Shown here: one piece after another, positions 16,370-25,333 of the stretch
Layout of the letters: every line of letters starts with the position of its first letter
Numbering within the stretch: the stretch's first letter is position 1
Origin: CAZRCZ01 sp964598765
Lineage (GTDB): Bacteria; Sumerlaeota; Sumerlaeia; MVZB01; JAJFLK01
Assembly (NCBI GenBank): GCA_964598765.1
Contig: CAZRCZ010000011.1
Coordinates: 62,001 to 126,000, forward strand
Direction: 5' to 3'
Length of the DNA: 64,000 bases
The notes under the pieces: generated by a model
Told to the model about the DNA's origin: nothing
Seen by the model: the letters and a program-made list of their open reading frames with translations, nothing else
Database searches by the model: none
Program-made: the position numbers and the translations under genes

Positions 16370-17683
16370 ATGAACGTCGCGGTCATAGGCACCGGATACG
16401 TCGGATTGGTCACGGGGACCGTTTTTGCCGATTTGGGCAACGACGTGATCTGCGTGGACAAGGACGCCGGAAAAATCGCCCAGCTTCAATCGGGCAAGCC
16501 GACGATCTACGAGCCGGGGCTGGAGGAAATGCTTTCGCACAATCTGGCCAACGGCCGACTGGTTTTCTCGACCGACATAGACGAAGCCGTTAAAAAATCG
16601 GTCGTCATTTTCATCGCCGTCGGGACACCTCCTTTGCCCAGCGGCGAGTCCGATCTCTCGCAGGTCGAGGCCGCCGCGTTGGCGATTTCCCGCTCCATCG
16701 GCCACTACACGATCATCGTCAACAAGAGCACGGTTCCGGTCGGAACCGGCGATTTCGTCAAGCGGACCATCGAGGCCAATCGCCGACGCAAAGTGGATTT
16801 TGACGTCGTTTCCAATCCGGAGTTCTTGAAGGAAGGCTCGGCGATTCAGGATTCGCTTAACCCCGACCGGATCGTGATCGGCGCGCCGAGCCAGTCGGTC
16901 GCCATGTCGCTCCTTGAGCTTTACGCGCCGCTGGAACGGCCGATGCTCATCACCGACATCGAAAGCGCTGAGATGATCAAATACGCCTCGAACGCTTTTC
17001 TTGCCACGAAAATCTCCTTCATCAACGCCATCGCCGATCTCTGCGAAAAAACGGGGGCCAACATCGCCCAAGTTTCCAAGGGGATGGGCTACGACGCGCG
17101 GATCGGGAGCGCGTTCTTGCAGGCTGGACTCGGCTTCGGCGGCTCCTGCTTCCCCAAGGACACCGCCTCGCTGATTCACACTTTCAGCCGGTACGGAGAG
17201 GAAAATCAGTTGCTTCGCACCGTCATGGAAGTCAATAATGAGCGCGTGCCCCGATTTTGCAGGCGGGTGGAAAAGCGGCTCGGCTCGTTGCACGGCAAAA
17301 CGGTCGGCGTGTTGGGTTTGTCCTTCAAGCCGAACACGGATGACATGCGCGAGGCCAAGAGCCTTGAGATCATCCGGTTTCTTCTGTCGGGAGGAGCCGG
17401 GGTTCGGGCTTACGATCCGGTGGCTGTCTCCGGCGCGCGGGATGCGCTGAAGGGGGAAAAAGGCGCAATCGCGTTTTGCGAAAGCGCATACGAGGCCGCC
17501 GAAGGATCCGACGCCGTGGTGATCGTGACGGAATGGAACGAATTTAAGTTGCTCAACCTCGAACGGATCAAGAATTTGATGAAAACGCCGATAATCTTTG
17601 ATGGACGCAACATTTACTCGCCAGAGCGGTTGAAGAGCCTCGGAATCGAGTATTTCAGCATAGGGAGAGGGACCCATTCATGA
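16370..17683 (+). CDS. ugd: UDP-glucose 6-dehydrogenase
   Basis: Ugd oxidises UDP-glucose twice to UDP-glucuronate, a precursor of polysaccharides. The 437 residues begin with the NAD Rossmann motif VIGTGYVGLVTG. The catalytic cysteine lies in GFGGSCFPKDTASL (about residue 260) and the FKPNTDDMREAKSLE motif near 320 is also diagnostic. ATG 16370, preceded by GAGGA, is chosen; the frame is open upstream but that part is antisense to fabI's start region. The last four bases overlap the pilT start (ATGA), so the two genes are translationally coupled, an unusual pairing. Confidence 0.95.
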   Translation: MNVAVIGTGYVGLVTGTVFADLGNDVICVDKDAGKIAQLQSGKPTIYEPGLEEMLSHNLANGRLVFSTDIDEAVKKSVVIFIAVGTPPLPSGESDLSQVEAAALAISRSIGHYTIIVNKSTVPVGTGDFVKRTIEANRRRKVDFDVVSNPEFLKEGSAIQDSLNPDRIVIGAPSQSVAMSLLELYAPLERPMLITDIESAEMIKYASNAFLATKISFINAIADLCEKTGANIAQVSKGMGYDARIGSAFLQAGLGFGGSCFPKDTASLIHTFSRYGEENQLLRTVMEVNNERVPRFCRRVEKRLGSLHGKTVGVLGLSFKPNTDDMREAKSLEIIRFLLSGGAGVRAYDPVAVSGARDALKGEKGAIAFCESAYEAAEGSDAVVIVTEWNEFKLLNLERIKNLMKTPIIFDGRNIYSPERLKSLGIEYFSIGRGTHS

Positions 17684-18768
17684 TCCGTTTGGAAGACCTG
17701 ATGTCCGAAATGGTCGAGCGCAATTCGTCCGACCTGTTTCTCAAGGCGGGGTGTCCTCCCTGCGTCCGCATTGACGGCGTCATCACCCCCATGGATTTCG
17801 CCGACCTGACCGCCAACGATTGCGAGCAGGTCGCCCGCAAGATCATGAACGAGGATCAGTGGCGTCACTTCCTCGAAATTCCGGAAATGGACCTCGCGCT
17901 TGGCATGTCCGGCATCGGACGATTCCGGGTCAACTGTTATCGTCAGAGGGGGACGTGCGGCATCGTCTTCCGCCATATTTCCAATCCCGACTTTTCATTC
18001 GGCGCGCTGAATTTGCCTCCCGCCGTCGAATATCTGGCCAACATGAAGCGCGGTCTGGTTCTGGTGACCGGAATGACCGGGTCGGGCAAATCCACGACGC
18101 TGGCGGCGATGATCAACCACATCAACCAGACGCGCAAGGCGCACATCATATCCATCGAGGACCCGATCGAGTTCCTTCATCAGGACAACCTCTCGATCAT
18201 CAGCCAGCGCGAAGTTGGATTCGACACGAAGAATTTCCGCGACGCGCTGAAACACGTTTTGCGCCAAAGCCCCGACGTGATTCTCATCGGCGAAATGCGC
18301 GATCTTGAAACCATCCAGACCGCCATCTCCGCCGCCGAAACGGGGCATTTGGTTCTCTCGACCCTTCACACCACCGACGCGATTCAAACCGTCGAGCGCA
18401 TCATCAATTACTTTCCCGCCTACCTTCACACCCAGATTCGTCTGGAGCTTTCGCTTTGCTTGAAGGGGGTCATTTCCCAGCGATTGTTGCCGCACAAATC
18501 GGGATCGGGGCGCGTGCCCGCCGCCGAGGTTTTGATCGCCACGCCGATCGTGCAGAAGCTCCTTCACGAAGGACGGACGCTGGAAATCGCCGAGCACATG
18601 AAGGAAGGGGAATACATCGGAATGCAGACCTTCAATCAGTCGCTCCTCAAGCTCATCAGCCGCGGCTTGGCCAAATACGACGACGCGTTGCTTTATGCCA
18701 CCAGCGCCGACGAACTTCGTCTGGCCTACGAAGGGGTCGGAAGCGGAACGTCGGCGATCCGCGGTTGA
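17680..18768 (+). CDS. pilT: Type IV pilus retraction ATPase (PilT/PilU family)
   Basis: A hexameric secretion-superfamily ATPase that powers pilus retraction and twitching. Motifs: Walker A GMTGSGKSTT (131-140), Asp box IISIEDPIEF, Walker B ILIGEMRDLETIQ and His box GHLVLSTLHTTDA. The C-terminal region lacks a recognisable AIRNLIRE box of PilT; the equivalent stretch (LEIAEHMKEGEYIGMQTFNQ) is closer to PilU. It starts inside the end of ugd. No other pilus assembly gene is nearby, though a PilZ protein lies at 59.9 kb. Confidence 0.88.
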   Translation: MIRLEDLMSEMVERNSSDLFLKAGCPPCVRIDGVITPMDFADLTANDCEQVARKIMNEDQWRHFLEIPEMDLALGMSGIGRFRVNCYRQRGTCGIVFRHISNPDFSFGALNLPPAVEYLANMKRGLVLVTGMTGSGKSTTLAAMINHINQTRKAHIISIEDPIEFLHQDNLSIISQREVGFDTKNFRDALKHVLRQSPDVILIGEMRDLETIQTAISAAETGHLVLSTLHTTDAIQTVERIINYFPAYLHTQIRLELSLCLKGVISQRLLPHKSGSGRVPAAEVLIATPIVQKLLHEGRTLEIAEHMKEGEYIGMQTFNQSLLKLISRGLAKYDDALLYATSADELRLAYEGVGSGTSAIRG

Positions 18769-18800
18769 TCCCGTCCGTCAAAATTTCATAACGACATTTT

Positions 18801-19490
18801 TCAACGACGTCGCGCATATCGCGTGGGATCGGGAATCCCCGCCTTCAAGAATGCGTTCCATCGTTCCGCGCATTTGGCGCAAGCCCCGCAATGGATTCGT
18901 CCGACCGGGCGAATGCACGAGAGAGTCCGTTCCAGTTTTAATCCCTCGCCCCGGATAAGAACTTCGGTCTTTCGCATCCGAGCCAAGGGGGTCTCCACTC
19001 GGACGCGCCATTCCATCGCTCTTTCCGCCGCGTTTTCGAAGGCGCGGAAGAACGCCATCTTGGCGTCGGGAAAGGGATTGCCCGCCAATATACCCAACTG
19101 AAGGCGACCAACGCCGACGGCGCGGGCCAGACTCGCCGCCACGGTCAAGAGCGCGAGATTGCGTCCGGGCAAATAAACCGTTTCATCGGGCGCTGTAACG
19201 TCCGGCGGCTCGACGTCGGCGTCCACCGCCCATCGCGCGGAAAAATTTTTCGGCGCGTCCATGCGCGAGACGCTCAGGGGACGAAGCTGACGCGGGAAGC
19301 TTTTCTTCAAACCGGCCAGAAAATTTCGGGTCGCCGCGAGTTCGCCCCGCTCCCAAATCAACCCTTGGCGAACGAAAAGCGGCCAGACTTCCGCGCCGTT
19401 CCGCAACGCCATGCCGGTCATCACCGCCGAATCCAACCCGCCGCTCAACAACACGACCGCGCCGGACCGATTCACCGAGGAATCCGCCAT
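18801..19490 (-). CDS. queC: 7-cyano-7-deazaguanine synthase
   Basis: QueC makes preQ0 from 7-carboxy-7-deazaguanine with ATP and ammonia, in queuosine biosynthesis. The PP-loop motif LLSGGLDSAV is at 14-23. Four zinc-ligand cysteines are at C192, C201, C204 and C207 (CIRPVGRIHCGACAKC). YLPGRNLALLT and GILAGNPFPD are family motifs. ATG 19490 is chosen; an upstream frame (to 19643) is antisense-like and Lys/Pro-rich. No other que gene is present here. It is convergent with pilT. Confidence 0.9.
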   Translation of the reverse strand: MADSSVNRSGAVVLLSGGLDSAVMTGMALRNGAEVWPLFVRQGLIWERGELAATRNFLAGLKKSFPRQLRPLSVSRMDAPKNFSARWAVDADVEPPDVTAPDETVYLPGRNLALLTVAASLARAVGVGRLQLGILAGNPFPDAKMAFFRAFENAAERAMEWRVRVETPLARMRKTEVLIRGEGLKLERTLSCIRPVGRIHCGACAKCAERWNAFLKAGIPDPTRYARRR

Positions 19491-19494
19491 CGCC

Positions 19495-20088
19495 TCAACC
19501 TTTTTTTTCTTGTTTTTCTTCGGCGGATTCCGATTTTGCGTTGGAGGAATCGGCGGTTTCCGCCGGGGCGTCGGCCTGCGCGCGAGCGCGAATCGTTTCC
19601 GGATCATTGGTTTTGACGATCGTCGGTCCTGATCCGGGTTCATCCTCTCCTCCCCAACGGGCGAAGAAAAGACGGGCGAGGAAAAAAATCGCCCCGACGA
19701 CCACGACCAGCGAAATTAATCTCAGGAACCAATGGGTCTTCGGCGCCGGGGCCTCCGCGCCGCTCCCCCCGGGGGCCAGACGCCGCGCTTCGGCCACCTC
19801 GCTCTTCAGGTTGGACAACTGCGCCGTCAAATCCTTGCGCGTCGCCTCAATTGAATCTATTTCCCGACGAAGGTTGTTCTCCAATTGCTCCAGATGCGTC
19901 ACTTGGCTTTCGACATTTTCAAACCTCTGTTTGATTTGAGACGAGGCTTGTTGCTCAGACGTCGGTTTCTCCCCCGCCTGCGCTCCCCACGCGCCGAGCA
20001 AGAGGACCGCGCACGGCAGGAATCCAGCCGCGCCTCGGCGCAGGATTGAGCGTTTGCCCGATTTCATCCCCTTCATCATCCGACGCAT
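19495..20088 (-). CDS. Secreted/membrane coiled-coil protein
   Basis: Unrecognised. The 197-residue protein has a basic start and signal-like hydrophobic segment (about 18-38, ending AWGAQAG), a heptad-rich coiled coil at about 48-103 (QRFENVESQVTHLEQLENNL), a second transmembrane segment at about 120-142 (FLRLISLVVVVGAIFFLARL) and a charged, Ala/Glu-rich disordered tail. Topology suggests a periplasmic coiled coil tethered to the membrane. It lies four bases upstream of queC and probably shares its transcript. Confidence 0.6.
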   Translation of the reverse strand: MRRMMKGMKSGKRSILRRGAAGFLPCAVLLLGAWGAQAGEKPTSEQQASSQIKQRFENVESQVTHLEQLENNLRREIDSIEATRKDLTAQLSNLKSEVAEARRLAPGGSGAEAPAPKTHWFLRLISLVVVVGAIFFLARLFFARWGGEDEPGSGPTIVKTNDPETIRARAQADAPAETADSSNAKSESAEEKQEKKG

Positions 20089-20126
20089 GGATTGAAAGTC
20101 AAGAAATTGCTGGAGAGAGAATTTTT

Positions 20127-20187
20127 ATGTGGAGCGCGGCGGCCTGTCGCCTGAACGAAGGCGGGAGCAAGCTTTGACGCTCCACAT
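20127..20187. repeat. ATGTGGAGCG inverted repeat
   Basis: The 10-base arms ATGTGGAGCG (20127-20136) and CGCTCCACAT (20178-20187) enclose GC-rich sequence with further partial pairing. It occupies the gap between recN and the coiled-coil gene. It resembles GC hairpin repeats between genes in other environmental genomes; a role at the recN mRNA end is possible. Confidence 0.5.
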
Positions 20188-20224
20188 CATTCGGACGCCA
20201 TTGCCAATCCCGGATTCGCGTTTT

Positions 20225-21910
20225 TCACGTCGCTCCATCCAACAACTGCTTGGCCAGTTTCTTTCCCGCCGGGCTTCTGCCGTCGTCTCCCATCATGCCG
20301 GCCAGTTCGACAATGCGGTTCTCGCCGTCGAGTTCAACCGCCGAAGCGAGCGTCCGGCCTTGGCGCGTCGTCTTGCGGACGGCCAGATGGCGTTCGGCGC
20401 GCGCGGCAATCGCGGCCTGATGCGTGATGCAAATGACCTGATGCGACTCGGCGAGCTTCTCCAGCAATTTGCCGACGCGGACCGCGACGCTTCCGGAAAT
20501 CCCCGCGTCAATTTCGTCAAAGACGAGCGTCGGAATGGCGTCGCGCTTGGCGAGCGCGGTCTTGATGGCGAGCATGACGCGCGAAAGCTCGCCCCCCGAC
20601 GCGATCTCCCGTAGGGGCTTGCTTCCTTCTCCCGGATTTGGCGAAAGCATGAACTCGACGCGGTCGGCTCCTTCGGAGTGGAATTCCTCCTCGCGCGTGA
20701 CCTCGGCGATAAAACTCGCCTTCTCCATGCCGACTTGCGCTAGGGTTTTGCCGACCTCCGCCGCCAGTTTTTTCGCCGACTTGGATCGCGCCTCAAAAAG
20801 TTTTTCCGCCGACTCGATCAATTCCCCTTTCGTCATCGCCACTCGCCCCTCCATGTCCTCGCGCTCGCGCTCGTCCAGATTCATCCGGTCGCGCTCGGAG
20901 CGAAGTTCGCCGAGGATTTTCAAGAGTTGTTCCTCGTCCCCCACGGAATGTTTCCGCTGAAGTCGGCGGATAGCCTCGATTCGCCCGATCACCTCGTTGA
21001 GCCGCTCGGGATTGGCCTCACACTTCGACGCGTATCGGCGTGTTTCGCGGGCCAGATCGTCGGCCAGCGCGCGAATTTCCCCCAATTTCGCGGACAACTC
21101 CCTCATCCCCGCGTCGTGGCGCGCGATTTGATCCAAGTCGCGCTGGATTTCCCCCAGCGCGGCGACGACCGTCGGACCTTCCTCCGCGATTCCCTCGTAG
21201 AGCAAACCGTAGGCGCGATGGGCGGATTGCGCGAGCGTTTCGGCGTTGGCCAGCCGCTTCTCTTCCGCTTCCAATTCGGCGAGTTCACCGCGTTTCGGGG
21301 CGAGTTGTCCGATCTCCTCGATTTGAAACGTCAGAAAATCGAGGCGCTTTTCAAAATCGCGGGCGAGCGCGGTCAGATCTTCCTTGCGCCGGAGAAGACG
21401 CGCATATTCGGCGTGAACGCGCCGATAATTTTCCAGCAAGGCGCCGTGACCGCCGAAGGCGTCGAGCGCGGCGCGTTGAGCCGCCAGATGAAAAAGGGAT
21501 TGATGCTCGTGCTGGCCGTGGAGGTCCGCCAACAATTCGCCGACGCGCTTGAGATCGCCGACGCCGACGGTTTGTCCGCCGATGAAACAGCGGCTACGTC
21601 CCTGCGAAGAGACTTCGCGCAGGAGGATCAGCGGCTCGGTTCCGTTCCATTCCAATCCGATCTCGCCGGAGATCAGTTTGACGGGTCCGACGCCGAACGG
21701 CCCTTCAAAAACCGCCTCGACCGACGCGAATTTGCTTCCCTCGCGGACCACGCCCGCGTCCCCCCGTTCGCCCAACGCCAATTCCAACGCGCCGACGAGA
21801 ACGGTTTTTCCCGCGCCAGTCTCGCCGGTGACGGCGTTGAATCCCGCGGCGAATTCAATTCGCGCGTTTTCAATAATGGCGAGGTTTTCGATTTCCAAGC
21901 GACTTAGCAT
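20225..21910 (-). CDS. recN: DNA repair protein RecN
   Basis: RecN is an SMC-like ATPase acting early in double-strand break repair. The 561 residues show Walker A VTGETGAGKTVLVGAL near 27-42, a long coiled-coil centre, the signature SGGELSRVMLAIK around 455-467, Walker B TLVFDEIDAGISG and the end ICITHQAAIAARA (H-motif). The length is normal. ATG 21910 gives the family's M-L-S-R-L-x-I-x-N-L-A-I-I start. It begins 13 bases after the murA stop, so it is in one transcript with murA. Confidence 0.93.
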   Translation of the reverse strand: MLSRLEIENLAIIENARIEFAAGFNAVTGETGAGKTVLVGALELALGERGDAGVVREGSKFASVEAVFEGPFGVGPVKLISGEIGLEWNGTEPLILLREVSSQGRSRCFIGGQTVGVGDLKRVGELLADLHGQHEHQSLFHLAAQRAALDAFGGHGALLENYRRVHAEYARLLRRKEDLTALARDFEKRLDFLTFQIEEIGQLAPKRGELAELEAEEKRLANAETLAQSAHRAYGLLYEGIAEEGPTVVAALGEIQRDLDQIARHDAGMRELSAKLGEIRALADDLARETRRYASKCEANPERLNEVIGRIEAIRRLQRKHSVGDEEQLLKILGELRSERDRMNLDEREREDMEGRVAMTKGELIESAEKLFEARSKSAKKLAAEVGKTLAQVGMEKASFIAEVTREEEFHSEGADRVEFMLSPNPGEGSKPLREIASGGELSRVMLAIKTALAKRDAIPTLVFDEIDAGISGSVAVRVGKLLEKLAESHQVICITHQAAIAARAERHLAVRKTTRQGRTLASAVELDGENRIVELAGMMGDDGRSPAGKKLAKQLLDGAT

Positions 21911-21923
21911 GATCGGCCCGCCG

Positions 21924-23219
21924 CTATTCGCTTCCGCCTTCTTCGGGAGGATTTTTCGCGTCATTTTCGCGTCGGATGTCGGCTCCGAGCGAAGCCAATT
22001 TTTCCTCGATCCGCTCGTAGCCTCGGTCAATGTGATAAACGCGGAGGACCTCGGTTTCTCCTTCGGCGGCGAGTCCGGCCAACACCAGCGCCGCCGACGC
22101 GCGCAAATCCGACGCCATCACCGGCGCGCCGAGAAGTTTCGGAATTCCCTTGATCCGCGCCGTCCCGCGCCCGACCTGAATATCGGCTCCCATCCGGTGC
22201 AATTCCGCGACGTGAATGAAACGATCCGGATAAATCCCCTCGCGGATCACGCTTTCCCCCTGCGCCAAACAAAGCATGGCCGTGAACTGCGCCTGCATGT
22301 CGGTCGGAAAACCGGGAAAGGGAAGCGTCTGGATCGAGAGGGGCTTGATCGTGGCGTTGCCCCGGACGCGCACGCCGTCGGGAAGAATTTCCACCTCGAC
22401 GCCGGCCTGCATGAGTTTATCGAGCACGGCGTTCATGTGATCGGCGCGCGCGCCGGCGACCATCACTTCGCCGCCGGTGATCGCTCCGGCTACCAGAAAC
22501 GTCGCCGCCTCGATCCGGTCGGGAATGGTCGCATACGTGATCGGGCGCAAGGCTTCGACCCCCTCGATTTCGAGCGTCGCGGAGTCAATCCCGGAAATTC
22601 GCGCCCCCATGAGATTCAGCATCCGCGCCATCTCGCTCACGTCCGGTTCCTTCGCGGAGCCATGGAGAACCGTCCGGCCCGGCGTCAGGACGGCGGCCAT
22701 CAGGACGTTGCACGTCGCGCCGACCGAGGAGCCGAATTCCCCTTCGATTGAAAATTCCGCTCCCTTCATGTTCTCGCCGTCGGCGACAATGTAGCCTTGC
22801 TCCAAATGAACTTTCGCGCCGAGCGCCTCGAAGCCGCGCAGATGCAGGTCAATGGGTCGCGCGCCGATCGCGCAACCACCGGGAAGCGAAACCTTGGCGC
22901 GCTTGAGCCGCGCCAGCATCGGCCCCAAGACGTAAAACGACGCGCGCATCTTGCGCACCATGTCGTAGGGGGCTTCGTCGCCGCAAAAACCGGAGGCGTC
23001 AATCGTCAGCCGGTCGTCCTCGCGTCCGGTGGCGACGCCCAGAAAATTGAGCACGCTCTCCATTGTCTCGACGTCGCGCAGACGAGGAATGTTGCGCAGG
23101 GTGGATTTTCCGGCGGCCAACATGCAGGCGGCCATTTGCGGCAGGGCGGCGTTTTTCGATCCGCCGGCCTTGATCTCGCCGCAGAGGCGGCGTCCGCCAT
23201 GAATGACGATACGGTCCAT
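21924..23219 (-). CDS. murA: UDP-N-acetylglucosamine 1-carboxyvinyltransferase
   Basis: MurA performs the first committed step of peptidoglycan synthesis, adding enolpyruvate to UDP-GlcNAc. The 431 residues show substrate lysine K22 in AGGSKNAALP, the catalytic cysteine C116 in GGCAIGARPIDLH (the fosfomycin target; a Cys, so sensitivity is expected), RIEAATFL and the LPFPGFPTDMQAQ motif. Full length. The start lies 191 bases from the divergent SAM hydrolase gene. Confidence 0.95.
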   Translation of the reverse strand: MDRIVIHGGRRLCGEIKAGGSKNAALPQMAACMLAAGKSTLRNIPRLRDVETMESVLNFLGVATGREDDRLTIDASGFCGDEAPYDMVRKMRASFYVLGPMLARLKRAKVSLPGGCAIGARPIDLHLRGFEALGAKVHLEQGYIVADGENMKGAEFSIEGEFGSSVGATCNVLMAAVLTPGRTVLHGSAKEPDVSEMARMLNLMGARISGIDSATLEIEGVEALRPITYATIPDRIEAATFLVAGAITGGEVMVAGARADHMNAVLDKLMQAGVEVEILPDGVRVRGNATIKPLSIQTLPFPGFPTDMQAQFTAMLCLAQGESVIREGIYPDRFIHVAELHRMGADIQVGRGTARIKGIPKLLGAPVMASDLRASAALVLAGLAAEGETEVLRVYHIDRGYERIEEKLASLGADIRRENDAKNPPEEGGSE

Positions 23220-23410
23220 CAGATAATTTCTGAACGCGGATTTGGGATTGCGGATTCAAGCCGGGATGGGTGAAATCCGCTGATCCGCTCAGGTAAGATA
23301 CCAAATCGCGACGATCAGATCAAACGTCCCTTGCTTCCGCGTTTTGTAAGTCCTGTTAATCCCGTTCTCCCTGTTCTTTTTTCTTTCCTTCAACCTCGGA
23401 ACCGATCAAA

Positions 23411-24223
23411 ATGTTTGCCCTTATGGGCCCCGGCTCTCTCATTGTCATGATGACCGACTTCGGCACGAAGCATTGGTATGACGCCGCGATGAAGGGAGAA
23501 ATTCTGCGTCGCGCGCCGCAAGCGATGATCCTCGATCTCTCGCACGAAGTCCCTCGTCAATCCATCGAGCAGGGGGCGTTTCTTCTCCATTGCGCCGTGG
23601 ATTCGTTTCCGCGCCGGACTATTTTTCTTTGCGTCGTGGATCCCGGGGTCGGCTCGGAGCGCCGGACGTTGGTCGGATGGGTCGGGGAATTCGGATTCGT
23701 TGGCCCGGACAACGGATTGGCGACGCCGCTTTTGGACCGCTCCGGCGGATCGGTCGAACTGCACGAGATCAAATCGCCGACGTTCCGCAATCCGATGGTC
23801 AGCGCGACGTTTCATGGGCGCGATTTGTTCGCTCCGGCGGCGGCGCGGCTCCTGCTCGGCGATGATCCCCGCATGGCCGGTCCGCGTGTGGTGGATCCCG
23901 TAAAGCTACCTTCCTTCATGGCCCGCGAGGAGAACGGCAAGATTCTCGGAAAAGTGATGATGCTCGATCACTTCGGCAACGCGGTCACCAACATTGACCA
24001 AGGACGATTTGAAGCGTGGATGTCGCAGGCTCCATTCGATCTTTCGGTGCGCGATCTGCGCCTGCGCCAAGCCGAAAAAACCTACCGAGGCAAACCCGTA
24101 GGGGAACCGCTCTGCTATTGGGGTTCGAGCCGCTATCTGGAGATCGCCGTCAATTTCGGTTCCGCCGCCGAGGTCTATCAGATTCAGACCGGCGATCCGG
24201 TGACGATTGCTCTTGGCCGCTGA
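23411..24223 (+). CDS. SAM hydroxide adenosyltransferase (DUF62 family)
   Basis: A member of the SAM-dependent chlorinase/fluorinase fold family. The common members hydrolyse S-adenosylmethionine to adenosine and methionine; halogenases are rare. Family motifs: MMTDFGTKHWYDAAMKG near the start, DPGVGSERR, FVGPDNGLA, FHGRDLFAPAAA and DHFGNAVTNI, the last being the C-terminal signature. ATG 23423 is an alternative start. The stop codon overlaps the ribF start (TGATG), so the two are coupled. I infer hydrolase rather than halogenase from family frequencies, not from a diagnostic loop. Confidence 0.85.
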   Translation: MFALMGPGSLIVMMTDFGTKHWYDAAMKGEILRRAPQAMILDLSHEVPRQSIEQGAFLLHCAVDSFPRRTIFLCVVDPGVGSERRTLVGWVGEFGFVGPDNGLATPLLDRSGGSVELHEIKSPTFRNPMVSATFHGRDLFAPAAARLLLGDDPRMAGPRVVDPVKLPSFMAREENGKILGKVMMLDHFGNAVTNIDQGRFEAWMSQAPFDLSVRDLRLRQAEKTYRGKPVGEPLCYWGSSRYLEIAVNFGSAAEVYQIQTGDPVTIALGR

Positions 24224-25173
24224 TGCAACTACTCCGACGACTGGATGAACTGGACGCCGCCTGCAAGGGAGGCGTCGGTATGACCATCGGTGTTTTCGAC
24301 GCCATTCATCGCGGCCATCAAGCCTTGATTCGCCGCGCGAAGGAGCAGGCTTCGGTGTTGGGGGTTCGTTCGCTCGTTTTCACGTTCGAGCGTCATCCTC
24401 TTGCGCTTCTCGCTCCGGCTTATTGCCCGCCGACGTTGCTTCAGCCCGAAATCAAAGCGCGCTTGATCGAATCGCTAGGGATTGATCTCTGTCTTCTTCT
24501 TCCGTTCACCGCCGAAGTCGCGGCGACTCCGGCGGACGAGTTCATCAAAAAAATTTTGGCGGGGCGATGCCGGGCGCGATACGTCGTCTGCGGAAAAAAC
24601 TTTTCCTTCGGCGCGGGAGGCAAGGGGAACGCCCGCATGCTGGCCGAACTCGGTCCGAAATTCGGGTTCAAGGTGGAAGTTTTCGACCCGGTGTTGGAAG
24701 GGCATCATTGGATCAGCTCGACGCGGGTCCGCGATACCCTGCTGGAAGGGAGCATCCGCCACGCGACCGAGATGCTCTCGCGCCGCTATGGATTTCAGGC
24801 CAAGGTCGTCACCGGCGACGCGCGCGGACGGACCATCGGCTTTCCGACGGCGAATCTCGTTCCCGCCGCCGATCAGCTTGTTCCCGCCGACGGGGTTTAT
24901 GCCGTCGCGGTTTCCGTTTTGGACGATCAAGGCGCGAAATCCGAGCGCCATGGCGGAATGCTCAATATCGGTCAGCGTCCGACGTTTGAAGGAGCGGGAC
25001 GCTCGATGGAAGTTCATCTGTTCGATTTTTCGCGTGAACTGGTCGGCAGGACCGTCGAAATCGAATTCATCGAGCGCATCCGCGACGAAAAAAAATTTTC
25101 CGGCGTCGAGACGCTTGTTGCCCAGTTGAGAGAAGACGAAGCCACCTGCAGAAAAATTCTTGCAACGACCTAA
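24223..25173 (+). CDS. ribF: Bifunctional riboflavin kinase / FAD synthetase
   Basis: RibF converts riboflavin to FMN and FAD. The N-terminal FAD synthetase domain has the nucleotidyltransferase motif GVFDAIHRGHQALI (about 23-36) and WISSTRVRD, and the C-terminal kinase domain has GDARGRTIGFPTANL, DGVYAV and LNIGQRPTF. The 316-residue length is typical. ATG 24223 overlaps the SAM hydrolase stop, the reason for choosing it over upstream in-frame sequence. Riboflavin synthase lies 2.5 kb away on the other strand. Confidence 0.93.
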   Translation: MQLLRRLDELDAACKGGVGMTIGVFDAIHRGHQALIRRAKEQASVLGVRSLVFTFERHPLALLAPAYCPPTLLQPEIKARLIESLGIDLCLLLPFTAEVAATPADEFIKKILAGRCRARYVVCGKNFSFGAGGKGNARMLAELGPKFGFKVEVFDPVLEGHHWISSTRVRDTLLEGSIRHATEMLSRRYGFQAKVVTGDARGRTIGFPTANLVPAADQLVPADGVYAVAVSVLDDQGAKSERHGGMLNIGQRPTFEGAGRSMEVHLFDFSRELVGRTVEIEFIERIRDEKKFSGVETLVAQLREDEATCRKILATT

Positions 25174-25177
25174 TGCT

Positions 25178-25248
25178 CACCACGGAGACGCAGAGAAGCT
25201 GGAGACAAGCATTTCGCGTTGCGAGTTCTTCTCTGTGTCTCTGTGGTG
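25178..25248. repeat. ACCACGGAGAC-type hairpin repeat
   Basis: The 21-base arms at 25178-25198 (CACCACGGAGACGCAGAGAAG) and 25228-25248 pair throughout if two G-T pairs are allowed, around a 29-base loop. It starts five bases after the ribF stop and so may mark the 3' end of its mRNA. The arms match the tracts at 8660-8682 and 44437-44468. Confidence 0.75.
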
Positions 25249-25333
25249 AATATGCATTATGGAATTGCGAATTTCGAGACGCGCATTAAACTCAGGACGC
25301 GGGATTTTACAATGAAGAGGAGAGAGACCGACC

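Noticed and set aside
16004..17677. Long minus-strand frame opposite ugd
   Set aside because: Antisense shadow; ugd has all catalytic motifs.
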